A stretch of DNA of 64,000 nt, taken from contig CALUQE010000003.1 of the NCBI GenBank assembly GCA_944322845.1, forward strand, positions 62,001-126,000, written 5' to 3'. Below, in pieces: positions 8,456 to 16,326 of the stretch. Source of the DNA: Candidatus Gastranaerophilales bacterium (GTDB lineage Bacteria > Cyanobacteriota > Vampirovibrionia > Gastranaerophilales > Gastranaerophilaceae). A program made the translations under genes and the position numbers. Each line of letters opens with the position of its first letter. Position 1 is the stretch's first letter. The notes below the pieces were generated by a model that made no database searches, was not told where the DNA came from, and worked only from the letters and a program-made list of their open reading frames with translations.

Positions 8456-8992
8456 ATGACTGAAAAGAAATTTCTAAGCTGCGTTTTAACCGAAGGAATT
8501 CTGCTTACGGTTCTGGGAATTGCAATGCTTATGCTTCCTAAGGTAACTTCTATAACTTTTGGAATGATGATATGTCTTGCTTTTATTATTTACGGCGGAT
8601 ACAAAGCTATTAATGCTTTTCTCACCAGACATTACACAAGGCATTTTTTCCTGAACATAGTATTGGGGTTGGTTTTGATAGGTCTTGGACTTTTTTTGTT
8701 CACCGCTCCAATGTTCAATCTCGTCATAATAACAAGCGTAATCGGTGTTTATTTTCTTTTAGAAAGTATATCAACCTGCGCATTTGCTATCCAAAACCGC
8801 AAAACACTTTACTTCTGGTGGGCAGACATTCCGATAGCGGTAATGCAGTTCCTTCTGGGGTTAATAATAATAGTAGGACTCCCGTCCACAGCCTTGTGGG
8901 TAGTCGGAATCTTAGCGGGAATAAACTTTCTGATGACAGGTATGATTATGATAAGTATGTTTATCGCAACTAAGTATACCTATAATATATAG
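8456..8992 (+). CDS. HdeD/DUF308-like multi-span membrane protein
   Basis: 178 residues with about six hydrophobic helices: near 12-28, 33-52, 65-85, 90-108, 122-142 and 148-170. The layout of paired short helices with GIAMLMLP, LGLVLIGLGLFLF and GLIIIVGLPSTALWVVGILAGI resembles the HdeD/DUF308 family of small inner-membrane proteins, known for acid-stress association in E. coli but biochemically obscure. AAAAGGAG lies before the ATG. It is followed 16 nt later by a rhodanese gene, so the two are likely co-transcribed. Confidence 0.75.
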   Translation: MTEKKFLSCVLTEGILLTVLGIAMLMLPKVTSITFGMMICLAFIIYGGYKAINAFLTRHYTRHFFLNIVLGLVLIGLGLFLFTAPMFNLVIITSVIGVYFLLESISTCAFAIQNRKTLYFWWADIPIAVMQFLLGLIIIVGLPSTALWVVGILAGINFLMTGMIMISMFIATKYTYNI

Positions 8993-9008
8993 AACAAAGG
9001 AGAAAAAA

Positions 9009-9395
9009 ATGACAGACGAGAAAATTCATGAAATCAGAAGCAACTCGGAAAAAGCCGAATGCTACTTTTCAAAAAAACTTGCCTTTACACTTGGTCCTGT
9101 TGAATTAAAAGAACTGAGTGAAGAAAGAAATGTTAAAATCCTTGATGTAAGGCATCAGGCAGATTATGAAATCGGGCATATTCCGGGGGCTGTGTCAATG
9201 CCTTATGAAGAAATGCCTGAAAAAATGAAAGAACTTAACAAAGATGATTTACATATAGTATATTGCTACAACAATTACTGCCATCTTGGAGCAAGAGCTG
9301 CTTATCTGCTTGCAAAAAATGCATTCTCCGTAATGGAGCTTTCCGGCGGTTTTAAAACCTGGTCTGAAGAATTCAGATTCGCCGTAGTTCAATAA
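9009..9395 (+). CDS. Single-domain rhodanese-like protein
   Basis: 128 residues, one rhodanese fold. Seen: ILDVRHQADYEIGHIPGAVSMPYEEM (in part, residues about 45-70), the conserved D-V-R...E...G-H-I-P-G-A block. The active loop is VYCYNNYCHLGARAAYLL (about 86-103). It has an enlarged loop with two Cys, as in rhodaneses of the C-x-x-x-x-C-x-x-G-A type, where the second Cys would be catalytic. The C-terminal V-M-E-L-S-G-G-F-K-T-W block is standard. Family role is sulfur transfer or persulfide handling in the cytoplasm. It pairs with the HdeD-like gene upstream. Confidence 0.88.
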   Translation: MTDEKIHEIRSNSEKAECYFSKKLAFTLGPVELKELSEERNVKILDVRHQADYEIGHIPGAVSMPYEEMPEKMKELNKDDLHIVYCYNNYCHLGARAAYLLAKNAFSVMELSGGFKTWSEEFRFAVVQ

Positions 9396-9410
9396 AAAGG
9401 GGGAGAAAAT

Positions 9411-9451
9411 AAAAAGAATCGGGAGACAATAAATGCTTCCCGATTCTTTTT
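9411..9451. terminator. Bidirectional terminator between rhodanese and GH13 genes
   Basis: Stem AAAAAGAATCGGGA/TCCCGATTCTTTTT (14 bp) with a 13-nt loop and T/A runs on both sides. The convergent genes end just outside it. Confidence 0.9.
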
Positions 9452-9454
9452 TAT

Positions 9455-11485
9455 TTATAATTTGAGCCAAACAACACCGTACGGTGCAATCCTTAAATGC
9501 ATTGTTCTGTTTGTCAAAGAGACATTAACTTTTACATCATCGTCATTTATAAGATTCTTAAAAGTATCAATGTGCTTGCCGTCGGATTTCAACACTACTT
9601 CCATCGGTATAGTGACTTCCGCAACCAGCTTTTCGCCCGAAAGATTGTTGATAACCAGAATCTTTTCATCTTTGTAGCTTCTTATATAAGCAAAATTAGC
9701 CGGCGAAGAAGTCTTAAGCAGCGTGAAGTCCCCCTTAGACATAGAAGGCAGAGTTTTTCTTATTGCAATAAGATTCTTAACTTTCTGGTAAACTTTACTG
9801 TTGAATTCGTAGTAATCCTTAGAAGCCCCGTAGAATAATTTTGCAGGAACAGCACCTCTGTGTATATCGCGGCTGTCAAAATAACTCAAGAGTTTAAATT
9901 TACCTCTCTTTTGTTTTTCAATTCTTTCCTGCTCGCTCTTTTTAGCATTTTCAAAATTATTTCTTACTCCGACCTCATCACCGTAGTATATAATCGGAAT
10001 TCCCGGAAGTGACATTAATATAGAAAACGCCAGTTCAATTCTGTCAGGGTCATTATCCAAAAAATTAGCCATGCGGCCGCTTACACCCAAACCTTTTCTG
10101 AATTCCGCACCCTTAGGCACAAGAGCGTTATAAATAATTTCTCTTGTCTGGGGATCAATCATTTCAAGAGTTAATTCATCATGCACTCTCAGGAAAATTC
10201 CCCATGCTGCCGTAGAAGGGATTTGAGGAGTCGATTTGTAAGCATTAACAAAATGCTGCTTATCACCTGTAATTAAAGATGCCCAAATTGCAGGCATATA
10301 CGGAAAATGATAAGCAATTTGAAATTCATCCGTTCTTTTTATTTCTTTTTCCTGACCGTCTATTGTTGTTTTAAATTTTCTTTCTTTTCCGAAATAAGGA
10401 AGAATATCATTCGGATACTGGCAGGCTTCTGCCTGTATAACCGTCCTTGGAGCGGTCATTTGTATATAATTACTGATAAGTTTTATAATAGCATGTGTTT
10501 TTGGCAGATTTTCTGCAGAAGTTCCGTCCTCTTTTGAAAGATAAGGAATTGCATCAAGCCTGAAAATATCAATACCCATATTTGTCCAGTAGTTTATTGT
10601 TCCGAGCCAGTAATACAAAACCTCAGGATTTTCCCAGTTCATATCAAGCTGGAAGGGGTAAAAAGTATGATAGAAGTAATAGTCTTTTCCGTTTAAAGTT
10701 ACTTTTCTGTAATGGTTTTCGGTAATTTCAGGGAAAATCAGCCTGCGTTTGGAAATTTTGCCGTTTTCTTCCGTGTATTCTATTATTGTACCGACCTTTT
10801 CATCAACATATTTTTTGTATTTAGGCATTTTGTCTTTGACAACAAAATAATCTTTTTTAGACACATCGCCTCTCAGAAAAGCCTGAAACCACTCGTGCTC
10901 ATCCGATATGTGATTAAGTACAAGGTCTGATTTGATTTTGAACCCGTTTTCTTTTGCTTTAACAACAAACTCTTTAAATTGTGTTTTCCCGCCAAGATCT
11001 TCTCTGATATTACGAGGATTTTTTACATCAAAACCTGCATCCGACATCGGCGAATCCGCAAACGGCAGAAGATATAACGTTGTAACCCCCAAATCTTTTA
11101 AATAGTCAAACATTGCAGAAGTATCTTTAAAAGTATTCGGCTTTTCCGGTGTTACGACTCCGAACTGGTCAACATAAAACATATAGATAATTTCATCTTT
11201 GTACCAGTCGTCAGCTCTGGTTAAGTCTTCTTTCTTCAAAGCTTCAGGACGTTTTTCTATGGATTTTTTAGCTATATCCGTAACCCTGTCATAAACTTCT
11301 TTAGCGCGCTGCTCGCCGTAAACCTGAACAATACAGCTGTATATTTCATTCTCAATATTTTTAGGTACAGTCAGCGTTTCATCCTGCTTTTGTACAGAAG
11401 CACTCTGGACTTCTTCTGCCAAAACTGCAGTACTGGAAACAAGCATCAACGATACCAGCAATACTGAAAGCACTTTTTTAAACAT
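9455..11485 (-). CDS. Secreted GH13 alpha-amylase-superfamily enzyme, trehalose-synthase-like
   Basis: 676 residues from the ATG at 11485. The frame is open to 11518, but this ATG has GAGGAG upstream and begins a clean signal peptide (MFKKVLSVLLVSLMLVSSTAVLA). After a roughly 75-residue helical leader the GH13 barrel starts at DDWYKDEIIYMFYVDQF. Catalytic regions: I DLVLNHISDEH (about 187-197), II GIDIFRLDAIPYL with nucleophile D311, III VIQAEACQYP with acid/base E353, IV FLRVHDELTLEM with D436. The wording of regions II to IV and the YYGDEVG motif most resemble trehalose synthase (GH13_16). TreS is normally cytoplasmic, so export is odd. Substrate could be maltose/trehalose or another alpha-glucan. 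Confidence 0.85.
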   Translation of the reverse strand: MFKKVLSVLLVSLMLVSSTAVLAEEVQSASVQKQDETLTVPKNIENEIYSCIVQVYGEQRAKEVYDRVTDIAKKSIEKRPEALKKEDLTRADDWYKDEIIYMFYVDQFGVVTPEKPNTFKDTSAMFDYLKDLGVTTLYLLPFADSPMSDAGFDVKNPRNIREDLGGKTQFKEFVVKAKENGFKIKSDLVLNHISDEHEWFQAFLRGDVSKKDYFVVKDKMPKYKKYVDEKVGTIIEYTEENGKISKRRLIFPEITENHYRKVTLNGKDYYFYHTFYPFQLDMNWENPEVLYYWLGTINYWTNMGIDIFRLDAIPYLSKEDGTSAENLPKTHAIIKLISNYIQMTAPRTVIQAEACQYPNDILPYFGKERKFKTTIDGQEKEIKRTDEFQIAYHFPYMPAIWASLITGDKQHFVNAYKSTPQIPSTAAWGIFLRVHDELTLEMIDPQTREIIYNALVPKGAEFRKGLGVSGRMANFLDNDPDRIELAFSILMSLPGIPIIYYGDEVGVRNNFENAKKSEQERIEKQKRGKFKLLSYFDSRDIHRGAVPAKLFYGASKDYYEFNSKVYQKVKNLIAIRKTLPSMSKGDFTLLKTSSPANFAYIRSYKDEKILVINNLSGEKLVAEVTIPMEVVLKSDGKHIDTFKNLINDDDVKVNVSLTNRTMHLRIAPYGVVWLKL

Positions 11486-11520
11486 AACTCTATTACTCCT
11501 CAAGCATGATTTTATCATCT

Positions 11521-11559
11521 AAAAACTCAAAAAGCCAGACGGAAATTATCCATCCGGCT
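11521..11559 (-). terminator. Minus-strand terminator after the small NPF-motif gene
   Basis: On the minus strand, arms at 11559-11549 and 11543-11533 pair over 11 bp, including two G-U pairs, with a 5-nt loop. A T-rich tail follows (TTTTGAGTTTTT). Confidence 0.75.
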
Positions 11560-11596
11560 ATATTTTTGGGGTAATAAATCGGGTATATTTTTGAGT

Positions 11597-11839
11597 CTAT
11601 ACCTCAATGAAGAGTCGTCTGCCAACGATATTCGGCTGGTTATTGTAATAACCTGCAAAATATCCGCCCGGTACAGGCTTATTCTGACCGTAATTAGCAA
11701 ACGGATTACTTGTCACAAAAGGATTGCCTCCACGCTGCGCAAAAGGGTTAGAGCTACTTCTGGTCTGTGTTATAGCTCCTGACTGAACCATCGGGTTCGA
11801 TGTAAATACTCTCGTCAATAAATTTACTATTTCTGCCAT
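11597..11839 (-). CDS. Small protein with repeated NPF motifs
   Basis: 80 residues, family not recognised. Supported as real by an AAAGG ribosome site before the ATG, its own terminator about 40 bp after the stop, and a plausible composition. The body has four spaced motifs of the form [S/G]-N-P-[F/M] (residues about 14-17, 30-33, 38-41 and 44-47), separated by short Gly/Gln/Ser stretches, then a Tyr/Gly-rich C-terminal part (GGYFAGYYNNQPN). The N-terminal MAEIVNLLTRVF could form an amphipathic helix. It looks like a disordered linear-motif protein. A different reading on the opposite strand (11591-11782) has no such support. Confidence 0.6.
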   Translation of the reverse strand: MAEIVNLLTRVFTSNPMVQSGAITQTRSSSNPFAQRGGNPFVTSNPFANYGQNKPVPGGYFAGYYNNQPNIVGRRLFIEV

Positions 11840-12018
11840 ATTAGTTAAACCTTTCTACACAGGGTTTAATGATTTCTTTTATGAAGTCAATTATTTTATC
11901 GTCAAAAATTAAAAAAACTTTACAGAATTAGTAAAAACATCAACTGAATATATTAAATTTTGTTACAAAAAAGCAATTTTTACAATTATATATACTTTTT
12001 ATATACAAGGAGAGTATA

Positions 12019-12744
12019 ATGCCAGAACCGTTTGATTTATTTATAGAATACGCAGATGAAAAAGATGTTGATAAGACATTGCTTAAACTGCCGACGGTAG
12101 AAAAGACATTAAATAACCTTGAGAAATTCGGCAAAGATTTAGGCGAATCGGCAATAAGGATTTTTAAAAAGCCGCCGTTAAAGCCTTCCGGTCCAACCCC
12201 AAATTATCAGGAATCCGCATTTGTTAAACCCAAAACGGAAACAACTCTCTATAATGTTACAAGTCGTGAAGAAGAGCTTCCTATTGTCACAAAAGCTTCC
12301 AGAATAGTAAAAAATGCATCATTCAGCGTTCAAGGATTGTCAGGAGCTGCGACATATAAAAACGGTGACAATACTTACAGTATCATTGCGGGAGAAAGAG
12401 TGGGGCTTAATTATACCAATGACACACCTCACTATGACAGCGGGGTTACGGCAACATATAAAGTCAGCAACGGGAAATCAAGCGTAGAATACTTTTCCAG
12501 AAGTACAATAAATTCATACAGTGTATCTTTATTTAATCAGGATTCAAACTTTGGCGTAACGGCACATTATTCAAACCACAACGGATTTAGCTCTACTGTA
12601 TCTGTTGATAAAAACAGCGCCTCCGGAGAATGCAGCTATAACACGGAAGGCAGAATGTATAAAATGGAGCTCGGAGCTTATGCAACTACAGGTGAAAATT
12701 ATTCAAATCCGTTTGTCGGCGTAAGAGGAAGAATAACTTTTTAA
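12019..12744 (+). CDS. Hypothetical beta-rich protein
   Basis: 241 residues, function unknown. AAGGAGAG precedes the ATG. The first 55 residues look helical and charged (ADEKDVDKTLLKLPTVEKTL). A Pro/Thr linker follows (about 55-85). From about residue 100 to the end it consists of alternating polar/aromatic strands (YSIIAGERVGLNYT, GVTATYKVSNGKSSVEYFSR, FGVTAHYSNHNGFSSTVSV) that finish in GVRGRITF with a terminal Phe. That pattern recalls outer-membrane beta-strands, but there is no signal peptide and the barrel would be short, so a cytoplasmic or inner-leaflet beta protein is equally possible. Confidence 0.6.
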   Translation: MPEPFDLFIEYADEKDVDKTLLKLPTVEKTLNNLEKFGKDLGESAIRIFKKPPLKPSGPTPNYQESAFVKPKTETTLYNVTSREEELPIVTKASRIVKNASFSVQGLSGAATYKNGDNTYSIIAGERVGLNYTNDTPHYDSGVTATYKVSNGKSSVEYFSRSTINSYSVSLFNQDSNFGVTAHYSNHNGFSSTVSVDKNSASGECSYNTEGRMYKMELGAYATTGENYSNPFVGVRGRITF

Positions 12745-12749
12745 ACAAT

Positions 12750-12780
12750 AAAAAAGGAATTAAAGCTTCCCTTAATCCCT
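12750..12780 (-). terminator. Possible terminator of the minus-strand flgF/G-like operon
   Basis: On the minus strand GGATTAAG...TTTAATTCC forms an imperfect stem followed by TTTTTT. It lies about 190 bp beyond the stop of the flgF/G-like gene, so the assignment is tentative. Confidence 0.35.
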
Positions 12781-12841
12781 CTATAAAACGGAGTTTAACT
12801 AATATTTAAATTTTATAATTTTAACTTATGTCACCCGTCCA

Positions 12842-12960
12842 ATTACCTACGTGCGGGGGTAAATACATTGAGCTAGTCGTTTCTCTTTGAGGAACACTTG
12901 TGGTTTTAAGACCAGACTTGTAATATTGCTAAATGTGTTCCGACCCATTACCTACGTGCG
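12842..12960 (+). repeat. Two 14-bp direct repeats around a dispersed-repeat copy
   Basis: ATTACCTACGTGCG occurs at 12842-12855 and again at 12947-12960, 105 bp apart. The first copy runs directly into GGGGGTAAATACATTG (12855-12870), a copy of the dispersed 16-bp repeat. The second copy runs into CGTAG, forming a small palindrome CTACG-TG-CGTAG. Nothing else is recognisable in this 222-bp gap. Confidence 0.6.
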
Positions 12961-12966
12961 TAGCAC

Positions 12967-13803
12967 CTATTGGGTTGCCATTTCCATTGCGGATTGCAGC
13001 AGGTCTTTGTTTGATTTAATCAGCGCATTTACAAGCTCCATTTGAACTTTAGCCTGCTGATAATTAGACATATTGGCTTTAAAGTCCGTGTTAGCCTGTT
13101 CTAATAATCCGGAGCGGATTTCACCGCGGCCGACTACAGGCTTGCCGGATTCAGGAGTTTCAACAAACACGCCGTCCTTAACTTCATACAACCCGTTCGG
13201 ATTATGGAAATTTGCTGTTGCAATTTTGTATAGCGGAACGGAACGATTTCCGCCATCGGCTTTGCCGTAGATTGTACCGTCGTTTTTAATTTCGTATTCA
13301 TCGTATTTACCGAGGAATTTGCCGTTGTTCGGATCAATCCAGAGCTTAATATTTGTTGTAGGAATACTGAGAGCTCCGCCCTTAAGTGCTGTTTCTTCAT
13401 ACAAATCCGCACCTATAGAGCTGGTTCCTGACATTATTTCACCCTTGTCATTAAGGATATAGCCCTGAACCGTTGCCCCGCTTGCGGCTCTATATACACC
13501 TTCTTTATCAAACGTAAATTCTCCAAGACGAGTATATTGAACATTGCCGTCAGGGCTTCTTAGCATAAAGTATCCTGAACCTTCGAAGAAAAGGTTTTCG
13601 TTTGAAGTACCCGGAGTAGATTTTCCCTGTCCGAGGTTTTTAACGTTGTTATCAATAATTGCACCGCCGAGGAAAGTTTTGAACGTAACTTTGTTTTCTC
13701 TAAATCCCGGAGTATAAACGTTTGTAAGGTTGTCAGCCAGAACATCCATCCATTCTACGGTTGCTTTCTGGGTGTTAATTGCCGTTGTGTACAAATCATT
13801 CAT
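12967..13803 (-). CDS. Flagellar hook-basal body protein, FlgF/FlgG type
   Basis: 278 residues. Distal or proximal rod protein of the FlgF/FlgG family, exported by the flagellar secretion system. The N-terminal rod motif is TTAINTQKATVEWMDVLADNLTNVYTPGF in part (residues about 6-34). The central FlgF/G region includes FFEGSGYFMLRSPDGNVQYTRLGEFTFD in part (about 72-100). The C-terminus has the axial helix LEQANTDFKANMSNYQQAKVQMELVNALI in part. FlgG normally carries SNVDL near this helix; here EQANTDF replaces it, so the FlgF/FlgG call is left open. Its start overlaps the upstream fliK-like stop by 8 bp, showing translational coupling. Confidence 0.85.
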   Translation of the reverse strand: MNDLYTTAINTQKATVEWMDVLADNLTNVYTPGFRENKVTFKTFLGGAIIDNNVKNLGQGKSTPGTSNENLFFEGSGYFMLRSPDGNVQYTRLGEFTFDKEGVYRAASGATVQGYILNDKGEIMSGTSSIGADLYEETALKGGALSIPTTNIKLWIDPNNGKFLGKYDEYEIKNDGTIYGKADGGNRSVPLYKIATANFHNPNGLYEVKDGVFVETPESGKPVVGRGEIRSGLLEQANTDFKANMSNYQQAKVQMELVNALIKSNKDLLQSAMEMATQ

Positions 13804-14848
13804 CTTTTTGTTCCTTCTTTCGGTTTTCTTTATCGTCTTGTTTTCTTTGTCTTTGATTTAATTCGTCGTATTCGATATTGTTGTCTTCAAATCTTTGTCT
13901 CAAAAGCGGTAAATTTTCTTTTAGATAAGCTTCTGCGACCTGTGAGCTCGGGAGAAAATCTGCTGAGATTTTTCCGTCCCTGCCTATTTTTATAATGACA
14001 GAAATGTTATTGTCAAAATCTATTCTTACAGGCTGGTTATCTTTCATTGATTTAGCCAGCATATCCGCTAAAGTTTTGGATACTTTAGAAGATTTTTGTG
14101 CTGCCTGTGTCATATCAGTCTGCCCGTTTTCAACAAGTTTAGCAAAGAAATCTACATCGCTTTCGTTCATTATAATGCTGTCATATTTTACAACAGTTTC
14201 AACCGTAACGTTTGACTGCTTATCAACCTTCTTAATACCTTCCGAATTTGAAACAGTTTTAACCCTGTTTTGATTATTTTGAGTTTCATTTTCATTATTA
14301 AGAACTCTGTTTCTGTTTGCCATCGCAATATTTTCACTCATTGTTGAAAGAATTGCACTTTCTTCTTCCAAATCTTTTGCGGAAGAGCTTAATTTTTGAT
14401 CGTTTTGATTATTATTCATAAACTCGGCAAACGGCTGTCCGTCACTGTTAAAGTTCATATTGGCATTCATCTGGAACATTTGCAAATCTTTTTGTTCCTG
14501 AATATTCATATCATTGTTAATCAAATTATTGTCCTCTTTTTTATTTTCAGGCTTGTTGATTTTATCGTTTATTTCGGCAACAGCATCTTCAAGTCCGTCT
14601 ATAACTTCGTCAATCTCTTTGTCAGAATCTTTTATATTCTCATCTTTTTCATTTTCGACATCATCTGTTTCTTTGGTCTTTTCTGTTTTATCAGTTTCTT
14701 GCGAACTTTCTTCTTCCTGAAGCTCTTTGGCAGAAAGATTAGAAAGTTCATCAGAAAATTTTACGGAATCATCCGTTTGATTTTTTGATGAAGTTGTTGT
14801 CGAAACATTACTTGTAGTAGTAACTTTTGAATTTACATCTATGTTCAT
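13796..14848 (-). CDS. FliK-like hook-length-control protein, divergent
   Basis: 350 residues. The first 260 are low-complexity, Ser/Thr/Asn/Glu/Asp-rich and clearly disordered, as in FliK ruler regions. The C-terminal 80 residues hold the likely Flg_hook-type domain: VRIDFDNNISVIIKIGRDGKISADFLPS in part, then LKENLPLLRQRFEDNNI. This matches the beta-beta-helix pattern of FliK C-domains, with a shorter core. A very polar tail (NQRQRKQDDKENRKKEQ) ends the protein. It sits between a FliJ-like gene and the FlgF/G-like gene. It would set hook or rod length and switch export specificity. Similarity is by pattern only. Confidence 0.6.
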   Translation of the reverse strand: MNIDVNSKVTTTSNVSTTTSSKNQTDDSVKFSDELSNLSAKELQEEESSQETDKTEKTKETDDVENEKDENIKDSDKEIDEVIDGLEDAVAEINDKINKPENKKEDNNLINNDMNIQEQKDLQMFQMNANMNFNSDGQPFAEFMNNNQNDQKLSSSAKDLEEESAILSTMSENIAMANRNRVLNNENETQNNQNRVKTVSNSEGIKKVDKQSNVTVETVVKYDSIIMNESDVDFFAKLVENGQTDMTQAAQKSSKVSKTLADMLAKSMKDNQPVRIDFDNNISVIIKIGRDGKISADFLPSSQVAEAYLKENLPLLRQRFEDNNIEYDELNQRQRKQDDKENRKKEQKDE

Positions 14849-14850
14849 TA

Positions 14851-15333
14851 TTAATCATTCTCCAGTTTTTGTAATTGTTCAAGAAGTTCTTGTTCTTCTG
14901 CCGCTTCTCTTGATTGTATAAAAAATCTTTGTACACCTATTTCCGAAAACTGTTTTAATTCTATTGCTTTCTGTTCTTCTAAATAAGCTTCCTTTTGTTT
15001 TTCCTTGTGTTTTTCAACAACTTTTACCGCTTGCTCCAGTTTTACGAGCTTTCTTTTTTCTTCGTCCAGTATAGCTTGAACTCTTTTTCTTTCTTGTTCC
15101 AGAGCGTCTGCTTTATCCCAGAGGTGGTGGAGATAGTTGTCATAATATTCCATCATCCTGAAGTCAGCTGTTTTTTTGTTCTGAATTGTTTGTCGGATTT
15201 CCGCTTCATTCTGCCGGATTCTTTCTTCCGCCATATAAACTTCCTGCTGTGCTTTTTGAACTACGAGCAGCTGTTCTTCTTTCTTACGGATTCTGAAATC
15301 CAGAATTTTCTGAAGTCTATAGACAAAGGGCAT
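14851..15333 (-). CDS. FliJ-like coiled-coil export protein
   Basis: 160 residues, almost all helical and charged. The N-terminus PFVYRLQKILDFRIRKKEEQ fits the FliJ signature F-x-F-R-L-Q-x-V-L-D-x-R. The body is one long coiled coil with Glu/Gln/Lys heptads. FliJ couples the FliI ATPase to the export gate. The stop lies 2 nt before the fliK-like ATG, so the three minus-strand genes form one operon. A second FliJ is encoded at 18434 in the other block, so the two may serve different stages or systems. Confidence 0.75.
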   Translation of the reverse strand: MPFVYRLQKILDFRIRKKEEQLLVVQKAQQEVYMAEERIRQNEAEIRQTIQNKKTADFRMMEYYDNYLHHLWDKADALEQERKRVQAILDEEKRKLVKLEQAVKVVEKHKEKQKEAYLEEQKAIELKQFSEIGVQRFFIQSREAAEEQELLEQLQKLEND

Positions 15334-15509
15334 AATATATTCTCACATATGTATTGTGTCAGATTTTTATGTTTTTGAATACATCTATTTGTATGATTAA
15401 TTGCATTAAATAAAAAGTCAATATGGAAAAATAGTTCTTAAGAACTATGTAAAAGCTTTAAAATACATTTTAAAATAATAATAGAGATATAAAGAAAGTG
15501 TGTGTTATT

Positions 15510-15887
15510 ATGATCCAACCTGTCAATGCCTTAGCCCCTAAGGTATTTTTCAAGGGGCGCAATGATTATGTCAATTCTGCAGTATCTGAGAGTAAGAGAA
15601 CGGAAAAAAATCTGGCAATAGCAAATGCGGGCGGAATTTCTACAGTTGCAGGCGCGTTAACTGCAGTTATTGCAAGGAGTTACACCGCAACCTGGAAAAA
15701 TGCAGCTCTTTTTGGTCTCGGAGGCGGGCTGATTACTATGATGTTTATTTGTCCAAAACTATTGTACAAGGCCGGTTTTAACACTACTCAGAGTGAAAAG
15801 GGAGCTGACGCGTCAAAAAAATTGCTGGATATTAATACAAATAAAATCAGCAATTATTCAAAGAGCACAATAAAAAAACTACGTTAA
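15510..15887 (+). CDS. Small membrane protein with N-terminal FKG motif
   Basis: 125 residues from the ATG at 15510; a GTG at 15498 is an alternative start. Not a known family. The N-terminal stretch MIQPVNALAPKVFFKGRND has the F-K-G type motif seen in other unknowns of this window. Two hydrophobic segments follow: about 40-55 (GGISTVAGALTAVIA) and about 63-85 (AALFGLGGGLITMMFICPKLLY), so it is probably membrane-bound with a polar C-terminal tail. Its stop codon overlaps the stop of the convergent minus-strand gene by three bases. Confidence 0.55.
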   Translation: MIQPVNALAPKVFFKGRNDYVNSAVSESKRTEKNLAIANAGGISTVAGALTAVIARSYTATWKNAALFGLGGGLITMMFICPKLLYKAGFNTTQSEKGADASKKLLDINTNKISNYSKSTIKKLR

Positions 15888-16321
15888 TCCATCGGTGATT
15901 TCTTCGTAAATCCAAAACCTTCTTTAGCAACGATGTATAATCCATACGCTGCAAGTCCCCATGCGCCTATTTTCGCAGCAAGTCCTTTGGCTGCAAGCGC
16001 AACAGAGGCGCAGACCGCAGGAATTATATTATCTCCAAGCGAATTTAAAAAGCCTTTAGTAAATCCTTTTATACTTCCTGCCGTTGATATAAACGGTGTA
16101 TTCATTCTGAAATCCGCAACTTTTTTTTGCAGAGCTTTTTGAACTTCGCTTTCTGTGGATAAAGTTCTTGTACTTGAATGTATTTTAAGGTAATGATCGG
16201 CTTCCATATCTTCTGACACACGTCTGGCTTCTACTTTACCTACAGAATATGCATCATAAAGGAGAGCGCTCATGCCGGCTACTCCTGCTGTTTTACATAC
16301 TATGTTTGCCATCATTCCCAT
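15884..16321 (-). CDS. Hypothetical membrane-associated protein
   Basis: 145 residues, not recognised. AAAGGA lies 8 nt before the ATG. A short Ala/Gly/Met hydrophobic N-terminus is followed by a charged middle (VEARRVSEDMEADHYLKIHSS in part). A C-terminal hydrophobic pair follows at about 95-112 and 116-135 (IIPAVCASVALAAKGLAAK, GLAAYGLYIVAK). Its stop overlaps the stop of the plus-strand gene, so the two convergent genes share transcription end points. The gene upstream on the same strand (16327-17385) ends 6 bp away, so the two form an operon. Confidence 0.55.
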   Translation of the reverse strand: MGMMANIVCKTAGVAGMSALLYDAYSVGKVEARRVSEDMEADHYLKIHSSTRTLSTESEVQKALQKKVADFRMNTPFISTAGSIKGFTKGFLNSLGDNIIPAVCASVALAAKGLAAKIGAWGLAAYGLYIVAKEGFGFTKKSPMD

Positions 16322-16326
16322 AGATT

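Noticed and set aside
13995-14788. Plus-strand frames across the fliK-like gene
   Set aside because: Low-complexity antisense of an Asn/Glu-rich gene, giving Leu/Ile/Phe-rich shadow peptides.
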